64,000 nt of DNA from Hahella sp. HNIBRBA332 (GTDB taxonomy: Bacteria; Pseudomonadota; Gammaproteobacteria; Pseudomonadales; Oleiphilaceae): positions 1,302,001-1,366,000 of the forward strand of contig NZ_CP132203.1 of assembly GCF_030719035.1 (NCBI RefSeq), written 5' to 3'. Within the stretch, counting starts at the first letter, position 1. Each line of letters opens with the position of its first letter. The notes under the pieces are model-generated. The model searched no databases and was not told where the DNA came from. It saw only the letters and a program-made list of their open reading frames with translations. A program made the position numbers and the translations under genes. Below are positions 24,553 through 33,864 of this stretch, in pieces.

Positions 24553-27411
24553 ATGGAATTAACGTTCAAGAAAAGACCATTGAAGGGGATGCTGCTGCCT
24601 ATCGCCGCAGCGGTTAGCTTCGCCACTTTCTGCTCTCACGCCCAGGCCAGCGCAGAGGAATACAACGAGCGCTTTATGGAAATGTGGAATAAAATCCACG
24701 ATCCGGCCAATGGATATTTCAGCGCCGACGGCGGTCCTTACCATTCAGTAGAGACCCTCATCGTCGAAGCGCCGGACCACGGCCATGAGTCCACCAGTGA
24801 AGCCTATTCCTACTTCCTGCTGCTGGAAGCCTACTACGGTAAAGTGACTGGCGACTGGAGCAAGCTGCGCAACGCCTGGGAAAAAATGGAAGAGCACATC
24901 ATTCCAACCCATGAAATGCAGCCGACCAACAACTTCTACAATCCATCCAAGCCGGCGGCCTATGCGGCGGAACACTCGCAACCTTCCGGTTATCCAAGCC
25001 AGCTGGAGTTCGGCGTTCCCGTGGGTGAAGACCCTATCTCCGCCAAACTGGCGCAGACCTACGGCACCTGGGACGTCTACGGCATGCACTGGCTGTTGGA
25101 CATGGACAACATCTACGGTTACGGCAACCTGGGCGATGGCGTCAGCACCCCGTCCTACATCAACACCTTCCAGCGCGGCGAGCAGGAATCCGTGTGGGAA
25201 ACCGTCACCCATCCTTCCTGGGAGAGCTTCAAATGGGGCGGTCCTAACGGTTTCCTGCCGTTGTTCACCAAGGACAATAATTACTCTAAACAATGGCGCT
25301 ACACCAACGCCCCGGACGCCGACGCCCGTGCGGTGCAGGTAATGTACTGGGCGTATCAGTGGATCAAGGAGCAGGGCAAAGATCCAGAACAGGAAATTCC
25401 AGGTCTGGTGGCGAAAGCGGCCAAAATGGGGGATTACCTGCGTCTGGCCATGTTCGATAAATACTTCAAGAAAATGGGAACTCAGGACAAGAACGCCCAG
25501 GGCGGTCGTGGTTACGAGAGCGCTCACTATCTGATGTCCTGGTACTACGCCTGGGGCGGAGCGGCGGACCCCAACGCCGGTTGGGCGTTCCGTATCGGCA
25601 GCAGTCATGTGCACTTCGGTTATCAAAACCCCATTGCCGCCATGGCGCTGTCGGAGTTCGATCCGATGAAACCAAAAACCCCCGGCGCGACGGAAGACTG
25701 GGCCACCGGCCTGAAGCGCTCCATGGAATTCTATACCTGGCTGCAATCCGCAGAGGGCGGCATCGCCGGCGGCGCCACCAACAGCTGGGACGGCTCCTAC
25801 AATCCCCATCCTCAGGATCGCGCCGACGCCACTTTCTACGGCATGGTGTACGACGAAAACCCGGTGTATCACGATCCAGGCAGCGGCACGTGGTTTGGCT
25901 GGCAGGCGTGGTCCATGCAGCGTGTGGCGGAATACTACTACCTGAAAGGGGACGCCCAGGCCAAGCAGTTGATGGACAAATGGGTCCCTTGGGTGCTGAG
26001 TAATATCAACTGGCTGGAAGACGGCTCCTTTGAAGTTCCCGCCACGTTGGAATGGACTGGTAAACCGGAAAAATGGGACCCGGCCAACCCGAAAGCCAAC
26101 GCCAATCTGCACGTGAGCGTGGTGGATCATGGTCAGGATCTCGGTATCGCGGCGGGCGTGGCCAAGGCGCTGATGTTCTACGCCGCGGCGGCGGAGAAAT
26201 TCGATACGCCCAAGAACGAGGCCAAAGACGCATCCAAGAAGTTGCTGGATGCCATGTGGACCCACTTCCAGACGCCCAAGGGGCTGGCGGCGCAGGAAAA
26301 ACGCGGCGATTACGCGCGCTTCTTTGATAAAGTCTACGTGCCCGGCGAGTTCAACGGCTCCATGGCTAACGGCGACGCCATCAACAGTGAGTCCACCTTC
26401 CTGAGCATGCGTTCATTCTATTTGAACGACCCTATGTTCAAGCAGGTGGAAGACGCCCTGAACTCTGGTGAAGACCCTGTGTTCACCTATCACCGGTTCT
26501 GGGCGCAAGCGGAAGCGGCGACTGCCTACGCCAATTACGCATCACTGTTCGAAGCGGACAATCCCTGTGACGATGGTTGCGCGCCGACGGCGCAACCGCT
26601 GTCTGTCTCTACCCGCATCAACAAGGCGGTTTCCATCACCCTGAAAGGAACGGATAGCGACGGGACTGTCGTCGGTTACACCGTCAGCAAGCCGCCGCAG
26701 CATGGAACCCTGTCCGGCTCCGGCGCTAATTTAACCTATCAGCCCGAGGCGGGCTTCAGCGGTCAAGACGCTTTCGAGTACACCGTGACCGACAACAGCG
26801 GGGAAGTCTCCGCGCCGGCGAAAGTCAGTATCGATGTGGCGGAAGCTACTATCAGCCTGACTTCTCCGGCAGACGGTTCGGAGTTTGAGGTCGGCGCGAC
26901 TGTCACGGTCAAAGTGAACAAGGAAGCCGGCCTGCAGGCGCAGATGATGTTAAATGGCGAATTGGCGGCGACCATCGGCGGCAATAGCGACGCCGCACAG
27001 GTGACCTTGCCGAGCAGCGAAGGCGCGCACAGCCTGTTAGCGAAACTGTTGGATGAAGACGGCGCCGTCATCGCCACCTCCAATAGCGTCAGCGTGAAGA
27101 CCAAAAAAGCCCCTTCCGGCGATGGTCTGACCTGTACTGTACGCGAGGACGTGTGGAATAGCGGATTTGTCGCGCACATCACACTGACCAATAACACCAG
27201 TGAGGTGATTGATGGTTGGACAGTGAACATCCCGCTGGGCGCGACGGATCAATACACCAACGGCTGGAGCGCGCAATACAGCGTCAACGGCTCTGTGTTG
27301 AAGGCGACCAACATGAGCTGGAACGCGACCTTGCAGCCTGGCGCCTCCACCAGCATCGGCTTCCAGGGAACCCATGGCGGCGATCACGCGGCGATCAAAT
27401 GCACTGAGTAA
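24553..27411 (+). CDS. Secreted GH48 reducing-end cellobiohydrolase with Ig-like modules and CBM2
   Basis: Exo-cellulase releasing cellobiose from chain reducing ends, 952 residues. Signal peptide to about residue 33 (AQA-SAEE). The GH48 domain (about 34-665) opens with the family block YNERFMEMWNKIHDPANGYF, carries the conserved glutamates in HGHESTSEAYSY (Glu79/Glu83 region, one being the proton donor), and has LEFGVPVGEDPI and YGMHWLLDMDN. It is followed by a cadherin/Ig-like module (about 675-765), a second Ig-like module (766-850) and CBM2 (855-952), the same order as in the upstream GH9 enzyme. GH48 classically works synergistically with GH9, and it is rare in Gammaproteobacteria. Confidence 0.95.
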   Translation: MELTFKKRPLKGMLLPIAAAVSFATFCSHAQASAEEYNERFMEMWNKIHDPANGYFSADGGPYHSVETLIVEAPDHGHESTSEAYSYFLLLEAYYGKVTGDWSKLRNAWEKMEEHIIPTHEMQPTNNFYNPSKPAAYAAEHSQPSGYPSQLEFGVPVGEDPISAKLAQTYGTWDVYGMHWLLDMDNIYGYGNLGDGVSTPSYINTFQRGEQESVWETVTHPSWESFKWGGPNGFLPLFTKDNNYSKQWRYTNAPDADARAVQVMYWAYQWIKEQGKDPEQEIPGLVAKAAKMGDYLRLAMFDKYFKKMGTQDKNAQGGRGYESAHYLMSWYYAWGGAADPNAGWAFRIGSSHVHFGYQNPIAAMALSEFDPMKPKTPGATEDWATGLKRSMEFYTWLQSAEGGIAGGATNSWDGSYNPHPQDRADATFYGMVYDENPVYHDPGSGTWFGWQAWSMQRVAEYYYLKGDAQAKQLMDKWVPWVLSNINWLEDGSFEVPATLEWTGKPEKWDPANPKANANLHVSVVDHGQDLGIAAGVAKALMFYAAAAEKFDTPKNEAKDASKKLLDAMWTHFQTPKGLAAQEKRGDYARFFDKVYVPGEFNGSMANGDAINSESTFLSMRSFYLNDPMFKQVEDALNSGEDPVFTYHRFWAQAEAATAYANYASLFEADNPCDDGCAPTAQPLSVSTRINKAVSITLKGTDSDGTVVGYTVSKPPQHGTLSGSGANLTYQPEAGFSGQDAFEYTVTDNSGEVSAPAKVSIDVAEATISLTSPADGSEFEVGATVTVKVNKEAGLQAQMMLNGELAATIGGNSDAAQVTLPSSEGAHSLLAKLLDEDGAVIATSNSVSVKTKKAPSGDGLTCTVREDVWNSGFVAHITLTNNTSEVIDGWTVNIPLGATDQYTNGWSAQYSVNGSVLKATNMSWNATLQPGASTSIGFQGTHGGDHAAIKCTE

Positions 27412-27491
27412 ACTGAGCGCATTTAAGGTTCATTAGAGCGACCTATTACGCCTATCGCGTCGACTGACCATTAGGTGTTGATAGCCCTTTT

Positions 27492-27516
27492 GGGGACGGT
27501 AACGTCCCCTTTTTTT
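27492..27516 (+). terminator. Rho-independent terminator after the cellulase genes
   Basis: Stem GGGGACG/CGTCCCC with loop GTAA, followed by seven T residues (27510-27516). It ends the GH9-GH48 transcript 80 bases after the GH48 stop. The complement has few T residues, so it is mainly directional. Confidence 0.9.
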
Positions 27517-27562
27517 AGCTTCGATCAGGCTTCCATGTCTTCTGCTATCGAGCCAGTTTGTT

Positions 27563-28570
27563 TCATACCGCCGCCCGCAAATCACCTTCGATAATAATAT
27601 CGCTTCCCTCGAACCCGGGATTCTCAATTCGATCCAGCAGCATATTGATGGCGGAATGGCCCATCTGATAGGTGTCGTGATGCACGCACGGAATATTGAA
27701 GTCAAAGATATCCGCGTAGGGCGCCTCATCGATACTGAACACCGCAGGGTTGTGATTTTTGGCGCCCAGTTTCCGCAGCGCTTTAAGCGCGCCCAGAGTA
27801 ATCAGGATGTTGAGGCCGAACACCGCATCGGGAGCCTGTTTATGCTGTTTAAAGTAGGCGGTGGCGTTTTCAAACGCCGGCTGCATGGTGTAGTCGCCGT
27901 AAAGCACTTCCAGCCGGGTAGGTTCTTTACATTCAGCCAGGGCTTTTTTCAGGCCTTCGAGACGCAGTTTGGAGATGTTGGACTGCTCTGGACCCGCCAG
28001 CGCCAGGATATGGCGATGACCCTGTTCCAGCACATAACGGCCGCCTTTGTAGCCGCTCGCAAGATTGTCCAGATACACGCCAGGGAAGGGCGCCGCTGGC
28101 AGTCGGCGGTCCACCTGCACCACGGGGATATTGGCGTGAATCAATTGCTCCAGGTATTGCGGATGGTACTCGTCATAGTCGGACACGACGGACAGGATGA
28201 TGCCGTCCACCTGATAGCTGAGCATGGTCTCCATGGCTTTGTTTTCCAGCTCCGGCGATCCGTCTGTGTCGAACAGCATGATGGAATAGTTGCGCTTCTT
28301 GGCGGCGCGGGAAATCGCCTTGATCATCTCGCTGTAAAATGGGTTGTCCAGGCTGGCGGTGATGATGCCGATCAGCCGGCTTTTGCTGCCTTTCAGGTTG
28401 CGGGCGAAGGCGTTGGGAACATAATTCAGCTCCCGCGCCACTTCCAGAATCCGGTCGAGGGTTTCTTTCTTCACCAGTTCCGGCTTGTTCAACGCCCGGG
28501 ATACGGTGATGGTGGTCATGTTCACCCGGCGGGCGATATCGGTAATCGTTACTTTACTCTTTTTGGGCAT
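27563..28570 (-). CDS. LacI-family transcriptional regulator of the sugar/polyol operon
   Basis: 335-residue repressor: N-terminal LacI helix-turn-helix (VTITDIARRVNMTTITVSRA, about residues 7-26), hinge helix near 50, and a periplasmic-binding-protein-like effector domain with ASLDNPFYSEMIKAI (about 70-85). ATG 28570 has GAGAGG upstream and was preferred to the start four codons earlier. It is divergent from the ABC-transporter operon, with three TTAACGTTAA-type palindromes between them, the standard arrangement for a local repressor that also represses itself. The inducer is probably the imported sugar or polyol or its phosphate. Confidence 0.93.
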   Translation of the reverse strand: MPKKSKVTITDIARRVNMTTITVSRALNKPELVKKETLDRILEVARELNYVPNAFARNLKGSKSRLIGIITASLDNPFYSEMIKAISRAAKKRNYSIMLFDTDGSPELENKAMETMLSYQVDGIILSVVSDYDEYHPQYLEQLIHANIPVVQVDRRLPAAPFPGVYLDNLASGYKGGRYVLEQGHRHILALAGPEQSNISKLRLEGLKKALAECKEPTRLEVLYGDYTMQPAFENATAYFKQHKQAPDAVFGLNILITLGALKALRKLGAKNHNPAVFSIDEAPYADIFDFNIPCVHHDTYQMGHSAINMLLDRIENPGFEGSDIIIEGDLRAAV

Positions 28571-28666
28571 GATGCCTCTCAAACGCTGTGTCGGTAAGGG
28601 ATGCGGCGATCCCGGAGTGCGTGTCGCGACTTGCTTGTTGCAATGGAAAATTCGCTATGATAGCTT

Positions 28667-28684
28667 AATGTTAACGTTAACATT
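28667..28684. promoter_or_regulatory. LacI operator O1 (proximal to the regulator gene)
   Basis: Perfect 18-bp palindrome AATGTTAACGTTAACATT, 96 bases upstream of the LacI gene start. It repeats the core at 28801-28822. Confidence 0.85.
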
Positions 28685-28703
28685 CTCTCAATGCGAGGGA
28701 TTG

Positions 28704-28731
28704 TTGCAAAAGTTGATATTTATTCTATATA
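28704..28731 (+). promoter_or_regulatory. Candidate promoter of the sugar/polyol operon
   Basis: TTGCAA (28704-28709) and TATATA (28726-28731) with a 16-base spacer resemble a sigma-70 promoter. The imperfect operator at 28732-28749 would cover the start site. Predicted by eye. Confidence 0.5.
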
Positions 28732-28749
28732 GATGTCAACGTTAGCGTT
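28732..28749. promoter_or_regulatory. Imperfect LacI operator O2
   Basis: GATGTCAACGTTAGCGTT matches the 18-base consensus of the two perfect sites at 14 of 18 positions and keeps the AACGTTA core. It sits directly after the candidate -10. Confidence 0.6.
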
Positions 28750-28800
28750 CCCGTAGACGGAGGCTGGCTCCGGCTCCCATCTACGGGTTTGTTCGATGTG

Positions 28801-28822
28801 AAAATGTTAACGTTAACATTTT
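28801..28822. promoter_or_regulatory. LacI operator O3 (proximal to the ABC operon)
   Basis: A perfect 22-bp palindrome centred on TTAACGTTAA, 47 bases before the binding-protein start. Its centre is 136 bases from that of O1, close to 13 helical turns, a spacing compatible with repression looping. Confidence 0.85.
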
Positions 28823-28869
28823 GGCGTAGAAGACGCTTCGAACCACTAAAAATAAATAAAGGTTGAGTC

Positions 28870-29790
28870 ATGTTGAAAATAAGTAAAACCCTTAAGACCC
28901 TTGTCGCCGGTATCGCATGCAGTTTGGGCCTGGCATCGCCAGCCGGAGCTGAACAATTGAAAATCGGCATGTCCTTTCAGGAACTGAACAACGCTTACTT
29001 CGTCACCATGAAGAATGCGTTGGAAGAGGCGGCCAAGGATATTGGCGCAGAAGTCTACATCACCGACGCCCATCACGACGTTTCCAAACAAATCAATGAC
29101 GTAGAAGACATGCTGCAGAAAGGCGTGGACATTCTATTGCTCAACCCCACTGACTCCGTTGGCGTGCAATCCGCCGTAGTGTCCGCCAAGAAAGCGGGCG
29201 TCATTACCGTTGCTATTGATGCTGAGGCGGAAGGTCCCATCGATTCTTTCGTCGGCTCCAAGAACTACACCGCCGGTTACATGGCCGGTAAATACCTTGG
29301 CGAACAATTGGGCGGCAAGGGCGAAGTGGCTATCCTTGACGGCATTCCCGTCGTTCCTATCCTTGAGCGCGTGCGCGGATTCAGCGACGCCATGCTGGAA
29401 TTCCCCGACATCAAAGTGGTCGGCAAGCAAAACGGCAAGCAGGAGCGCGACGTCGCCATGAATGTGACGGAGAACATGCTGCAGGCCAATCCCGGTCTGG
29501 ATGGCGTATTCAGCGTTAACGACACTGGCGCTTTGGGCGCACTGACTGCGATTGAAGCCAGCGGTATGGACGTCAAGCTGGTCAGCGTGGACGGTCACCC
29601 GGAAGCCATCAAAGCCATGCTGAAACCTGACTCCAAATTTATCGCCACCTCGGCGCAGTTTCCTCGCGACCAGATTCGTCTGGGCCTGGCTATCGCACTG
29701 GTCAAGCACTGGGGCTCGGAAATACCCGCCACCATGCCAGTGGATGTGAAACTGATCGATAAAGCCTCCGCCGCTGATTTCAGCTGGTAG
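28870..29790 (+). CDS. Sugar/polyol ABC transporter periplasmic binding protein (RbsB-like)
   Basis: 306-residue substrate-binding protein of the ribose/galactose type (peripla_BP_4). Signal peptide cleaved near AGA-EQ (about 27). The opening KIGMSFQELNNAYFVTMKNAL, the VDILLLNPTDSVGV strand and the FSVNDTGALGALTAIEASG segment are family hallmarks. It is the first gene of the operon and is preceded by AAGGTTGA. The ligand cannot be read; the downstream enzymes suggest a polyol or ketose. Confidence 0.9.
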   Translation: MLKISKTLKTLVAGIACSLGLASPAGAEQLKIGMSFQELNNAYFVTMKNALEEAAKDIGAEVYITDAHHDVSKQINDVEDMLQKGVDILLLNPTDSVGVQSAVVSAKKAGVITVAIDAEAEGPIDSFVGSKNYTAGYMAGKYLGEQLGGKGEVAILDGIPVVPILERVRGFSDAMLEFPDIKVVGKQNGKQERDVAMNVTENMLQANPGLDGVFSVNDTGALGALTAIEASGMDVKLVSVDGHPEAIKAMLKPDSKFIATSAQFPRDQIRLGLAIALVKHWGSEIPATMPVDVKLIDKASAADFSW

Positions 29791-29834
29791 GCGTTGATCC
29801 GTTTTCCGAATCTGAGAATCCGTCGCTCAGGCCT

Positions 29835-29885
29835 CCCGCCGACTCAAAGGCGGGCAGGGCCTTTCGACAGGCTCAGGGTGAACGG
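29835..29885. repeat. Intercistronic hairpin plus a solitary CGAACGG-type repeat copy
   Basis: A CCCGCC/GGCGGG hairpin (29835-29854) is followed at 29860-29885 by one copy of the TTCGACAGGCTCAGGG-type element that is multiplied at 53.9-54.7 kb. It lies in the 280-base gap between the binding-protein and ATPase genes, where a hairpin could raise binding-protein mRNA over the rest. A longer CCTCGTAT/ATACGAGG pair spans 29897-29955. Confidence 0.7.
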
Positions 29886-30070
29886 AGCGGGGGCTTCCTC
29901 GTATCTTCTTTGCGTAGGCGTACGGCGCGAGCGTATTTTGCGTCGCCATACGAGGTTTCAGAAGTAACGCAGATCAAATCGGTCTCCTGGACGCAATCAT
30001 GGCGTAACGCCATGCAGACGCGTTGGAAGATGCGGTTGGAAGTTGGGTCGTAATACTGGGTGTAAGAGTC

Positions 30071-31576
30071 ATGAACAGTCTTCTTTCCCTTGAACATATC
30101 AGCAAAGGATTTCCCGGCGTACGCGCGCTCAACGATATCAGCTTTGAGCTGCAGGCGGGGGAAATCCACGCCTTATTGGGCGAAAACGGAGCGGGCAAGT
30201 CCACGCTGATGAAAATCCTGTGCGGCGTCTACAAACAGGACGCCGGGCGAATCCTGATCGACGGCGCGCCCGTGGATTTTCGTCATTACCACGACGCCAC
30301 TAACGCCGGCGTGGGCGTTATCTTTCAGGAATTCAGTCTGATTCCTTATCTCAATGCCGTTGAAAATATTTTTCTTGGTCGCGAATTGCGCAGTCCCTTG
30401 GGCATGTTGCGCAAAAAGGCGATGCGCGCTCAGGCGGAGAAAATCTGTCAGCGCCTGGATGTGAACATTGATCTGGACGAGCCGGTGGATCATCTGAGCG
30501 TGGCGGAACAACAGTTTGTGGAGATCGCCAAAGCGTTGTCCCTGGACGCTCGCATTCTGGTGCTGGACGAGCCCACCGCCACCCTGACGCCCAATGAGGC
30601 GGAGCATCTGTTTCGGGTGATGCGGGAGTTGAAGGCGCAAGGGGTGGGGATGGTGTTTATTTCCCATCACATGGAGGAGATTTACGAGATTTGCGACCGC
30701 ATCACCGTGTTGCGCGATGGCGAAAAGATCGGTGATCGCGATGTCAGTGAAGTGGCGGTGGATGAGCTGCTGGAAATGATGGTGGGACGCAAAATCAGCA
30801 ATAGCTTTCCAGAGAAAACGCCGTTGCAGGATGACGGCGACATCGTCATCGACGCCCGCGCGATCCAATTGCATAAAGGCGCGCCGGTGAACCGCTTTCA
30901 AGTCCGCAAAGGCGAAATTCTGGGCTTCGCCGGACTGGTGGGCTCCGGACGTACGGAGACGGCGTTGGCCATGATCGGCGCGCTGCCTGCCTGTCGCAAA
31001 GACGTTAGCGTGGATGGCGAGCCCGCCGCGATGAAAACGCCGGCGGAAGCCCTGCGTCGAGGCATTGGCCTGTTGCCGGAAAGCCGTAAAAAAGAAGGGC
31101 TGATATTGCCGTTCTCCATCCGCGAAAACATCACTTTGAATAATCTCGCCAAAGTCGCCGGGACTGGCTCTTTGATCGACCGCAAACGGGAGAGCGAAGT
31201 GGCGGAGTCACTGTCCGCGAAAGTGCGGGTGAAGGCGCCGGACTGCGAAACGCCGGTGGGCAATCTGAGCGGCGGCAATCAGCAGAAAGTGGTGATCGCG
31301 CGCTGGCTGAACAACGACTGCAAGGTGCTTATTTTCGATGAACCGACGCGGGGCATCGATGTCGGCGCGAAAGCGGAAATCTATCGCCTGATGAAGCAAC
31401 TGACCGCTCAGGGAGTGTCAATCATCATGATTTCTTCCGAATTGCCGGAAGTGGTGGGCGTGAGCGATCGCGTCGCGGTTTTTCGGCAGGGAAGCATCGT
31501 CAAGATTCTGGAAGGGGATGCGGTGAATTCCAATGAAATTATGCGCTATGCAACCGGAGGCGTAAAAGATGAATAA
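30071..31576 (+). CDS. Sugar/polyol ABC transporter ATP-binding protein (RbsA-like, two ABC domains)
   Basis: 501-residue duplicated ATPase. The first nucleotide-binding domain has Walker A GENGAGKST (about 38-46) and Walker B ILVLDEPTATL with signature LSVAEQQ. The second is RbsA-like, with a degenerate Walker A region (GLVGSGRTE), an intact signature LSGGNQQK and VLIFDEPTRGIDVG. ATG 30071 was selected as the start giving the usual LLSLEHISKGFPGV opening; the longer frame from 30023 adds a non-homologous leader. It overlaps the permease gene by 8 bases. Confidence 0.93.
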   Translation: MNSLLSLEHISKGFPGVRALNDISFELQAGEIHALLGENGAGKSTLMKILCGVYKQDAGRILIDGAPVDFRHYHDATNAGVGVIFQEFSLIPYLNAVENIFLGRELRSPLGMLRKKAMRAQAEKICQRLDVNIDLDEPVDHLSVAEQQFVEIAKALSLDARILVLDEPTATLTPNEAEHLFRVMRELKAQGVGMVFISHHMEEIYEICDRITVLRDGEKIGDRDVSEVAVDELLEMMVGRKISNSFPEKTPLQDDGDIVIDARAIQLHKGAPVNRFQVRKGEILGFAGLVGSGRTETALAMIGALPACRKDVSVDGEPAAMKTPAEALRRGIGLLPESRKKEGLILPFSIRENITLNNLAKVAGTGSLIDRKRESEVAESLSAKVRVKAPDCETPVGNLSGGNQQKVVIARWLNNDCKVLIFDEPTRGIDVGAKAEIYRLMKQLTAQGVSIIMISSELPEVVGVSDRVAVFRQGSIVKILEGDAVNSNEIMRYATGGVKDE

Positions 31577-32555
31577 ACTGACTGGTAGCGCCACGGCGAA
31601 TGTAGAGGTGAATCTGATGCAAGGCTGGCTGAAAAAGTGGAGGAAGTCCCCCGCGTTTTATCCGTTGCTTGGCTTTATCGTGATATTCATTGCGATGGCG
31701 TTGGCGAACGAGAACTTTCTGACTACCGCCAACCTGAGCAATGTGGCGCGACAGGTGTCCATCAATGCGATTATCGCCGTGGGCATGACCTGCGCCATTC
31801 TGACCGGCGGCATTGACTTGTCTGTGGGACCGGTGATGGCGCTCTCCGGAACTATTACCGCCGGCTTGATTCTGGCGGGCTTTCCTCCGGAAGTTTCCAT
31901 TGTGGGCGGCTTGTTGGTGGGCGCGTTGTTCGGCGCTGGTAACGGCGCTTTCGTCGCCTACGCCAAAATGCCGCCGATTATTGTGACGCTGGCCACCATG
32001 GGGATCGCCCGCGGATTGGCGTTGATCTATACCGGCGGATATCCGATTTCCGGTCTACCTGATTCTTTCTCGGTGCTGGGGCGCGGCGAGGTCTTCGGCA
32101 TCCAGGCGCCGATACTGGTGATGGCGGCGGTTTACTTGGTCGCATACGTTCTTCTCAACCATATGCCTTTTGGCCGCTACGTATATGCGATAGGCGGCAA
32201 TGAAGAAGCCGCGCGCCTGAGCGGGGTGAGAGTGCAGCGCTACAAACTGGCGGTCTACACCATCAGCGGCTTCACTGCGGCGCTGGCGGGCATCGTGCTG
32301 ACTTCCCGTCTGATGAGCGGGCAGCCCAATGCGGGCATCGGCTTTGAACTGGACGCTATCGCCGCCGTGGTGCTTGGCGGCGCAGCCATCGCCGGCGGTC
32401 GCGGGGCCATTATGGGCACCCTGATTGGCGCCATGATGCTGGGCGTGCTCAATAACGGACTCAATCTGATGGGCGTCTCGCCGTACATTCAGAACATCAT
32501 CAAGGGCGGCATCATTCTGCTCGCCATATTTATCAGTAGAAGCCGGGACAGATAG
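31569..32555 (+). CDS. Sugar/polyol ABC transporter permease (RbsC-like)
   Basis: 328-residue BPD_transp_2 permease with eight to ten hydrophobic segments. It carries GGIDLSVGPVMALSG, the TLATMGIARGLALIYTGGYPI segment and the cytoplasmic coupling loop YAIGGNEEAARLSGV that contacts the ATPase. It starts inside the end of the ATPase gene, so the two are coupled. Confidence 0.93.
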   Translation: MNKLTGSATANVEVNLMQGWLKKWRKSPAFYPLLGFIVIFIAMALANENFLTTANLSNVARQVSINAIIAVGMTCAILTGGIDLSVGPVMALSGTITAGLILAGFPPEVSIVGGLLVGALFGAGNGAFVAYAKMPPIIVTLATMGIARGLALIYTGGYPISGLPDSFSVLGRGEVFGIQAPILVMAAVYLVAYVLLNHMPFGRYVYAIGGNEEAARLSGVRVQRYKLAVYTISGFTAALAGIVLTSRLMSGQPNAGIGFELDAIAAVVLGGAAIAGGRGAIMGTLIGAMMLGVLNNGLNLMGVSPYIQNIIKGGIILLAIFISRSRDR

Positions 32556-32610
32556 TCCCGGCTCGCTCTCGAAACTCGAAACCCGAAATCATACAACTCG
32601 AACAACAGCC

Positions 32611-32749
32611 ATTATCAGCATGGCGATGATAGGGGCATGCTGATAATCAGGGGCATGGATGCGCCTGCGCGGCGGCAAGCCGCGGGAGACAGGGCCTGAC
32701 ATGTGCCGGTTCTGTCGTTTCAGACAAATGGAAGGAAGCTATTTGTCTG
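32611..32749 (+). promoter_or_regulatory. Two intercistronic hairpins between transport and catabolic genes
   Basis: Hairpin 1: ATTATCAGCATG (32611-32622) pairs with CATGCTGATAAT (32636-32647). Hairpin 2: CAGACAAAT (32721-32729) pairs with ATTTGTCTG (32741-32749), 27 bases before the dehydrogenase ATG. Neither has a U-tract. They fit differential mRNA stability or a second regulated start inside the operon. Confidence 0.55.
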
Positions 32750-32776
32750 CCAGATTAATAATATGGAGAATTCCGC

Positions 32777-33853
32777 ATGTCTGCTTTACCTGAAATGATG
32801 ACCGCGGTGGTCTGTCACGCTCCCAACGATTACCGCCTGGAACAACGCGCCCGCCCGGTGGCGGGCCATGGTGAGCTGGTGATCAAAATAGAAGCCTGCG
32901 GTATTTGCGGCAGCGACTGCAAGGCCAGCTCCGGCGCGGATATGTTCTGGTGCGGCGATAACCCCTGGTTGAAAGCGCCGGTCATCCCGGGTCATGAGTT
33001 CTACGGTCGCGTCGTGGAGATGGGGCCGGGTGCGGCGGAGCGTTTCAACGTCAAGCTGGGAGAGAAAGTGATCGCCGAGCAGATCGCCCCCTGCGAGCGT
33101 TGCCGCTTCTGCCGTTCCGGCAAGTACTGGATGTGCGAAGTGCACAATATTTTCGGCTTCCAGAAAGATGTCGCCGAGGGTGGTATGGCGGAGTACATGC
33201 GTGTGCCCGCCAACGCCATCGTGCACAGTATTCCTGAGTCCGTGTCCCTGGAGGATGCTGCGCTGATCGAACCCATGGCCTGCGCAATTCACACCGTCAA
33301 CCGGGCGGACATTCAACTGGACGACGTGGTGGTGCTGGCGGGCGCGGGCCCCTTGGGGCTGTGCATGATCCAGGTCGCGCGTTTGAAAACGCCAAAAAAA
33401 CTAGTGGTCATCGACATGGTGGATGAGCGTCTGGAACTGGCGAAGGATTTTGGCGCCGATGTGGTATTGAATCCCGCCCGCGACGATATCGACGCAGCGA
33501 TCAAGGGCATGACGGACGGCTACGGCTGCGATGTCTATATCGAAGCCACCGGCGCGCCGGCGGCGGTCACTCAGGGCTTGCGCATCATCCGTAAGCTGGG
33601 GCGTTTCGTTGAGTTCAGCGTTTTCGGCGCGGAGACCACCACCGACTGGTCCGTCATCGGCGACCGCAAGGAGCTGGATATTCGCGGCGCGCATCTGGGA
33701 CCGTACACCTATCCAGTGGCGATTGATCTGTTTGAACGTGGACTGGTGACATCCCGAGGCATCGTCACTCATCAACGTAAGCTGGATGATTGGGAGAACG
33801 CCTTCCAGCTGGCGTCCACCGCCGACTCTATCAAAGTGCTGCTGATACCCTGA
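32777..33853 (+). CDS. Zinc-dependent polyol/alcohol dehydrogenase (MDR family)
   Basis: 358-residue medium-chain dehydrogenase of the sorbitol/threonine dehydrogenase type. Catalytic zinc ligands Cys44, His73 and Glu74 (CGICGSD, PGHEF) and the four structural-zinc cysteines 106, 109, 112 and 120 are all present. The NAD(P) loop GAGPLG is at about 187-192, with an acidic residue after the next strand (VIDMVDE) favouring NAD. In this operon it probably oxidises a polyol to the ketose that the next gene phosphorylates. Confidence 0.88.
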   Translation: MSALPEMMTAVVCHAPNDYRLEQRARPVAGHGELVIKIEACGICGSDCKASSGADMFWCGDNPWLKAPVIPGHEFYGRVVEMGPGAAERFNVKLGEKVIAEQIAPCERCRFCRSGKYWMCEVHNIFGFQKDVAEGGMAEYMRVPANAIVHSIPESVSLEDAALIEPMACAIHTVNRADIQLDDVVVLAGAGPLGLCMIQVARLKTPKKLVVIDMVDERLELAKDFGADVVLNPARDDIDAAIKGMTDGYGCDVYIEATGAPAAVTQGLRIIRKLGRFVEFSVFGAETTTDWSVIGDRKELDIRGAHLGPYTYPVAIDLFERGLVTSRGIVTHQRKLDDWENAFQLASTADSIKVLLIP

Positions 33854-33864
33854 GGAGTCCCGTC

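Noticed and set aside
24745..26265. Long minus-strand frame (506 codons) opposite the GH48 gene
   Set aside because: It is antisense to a clearly identified GH48 catalytic domain and has no domain signature.
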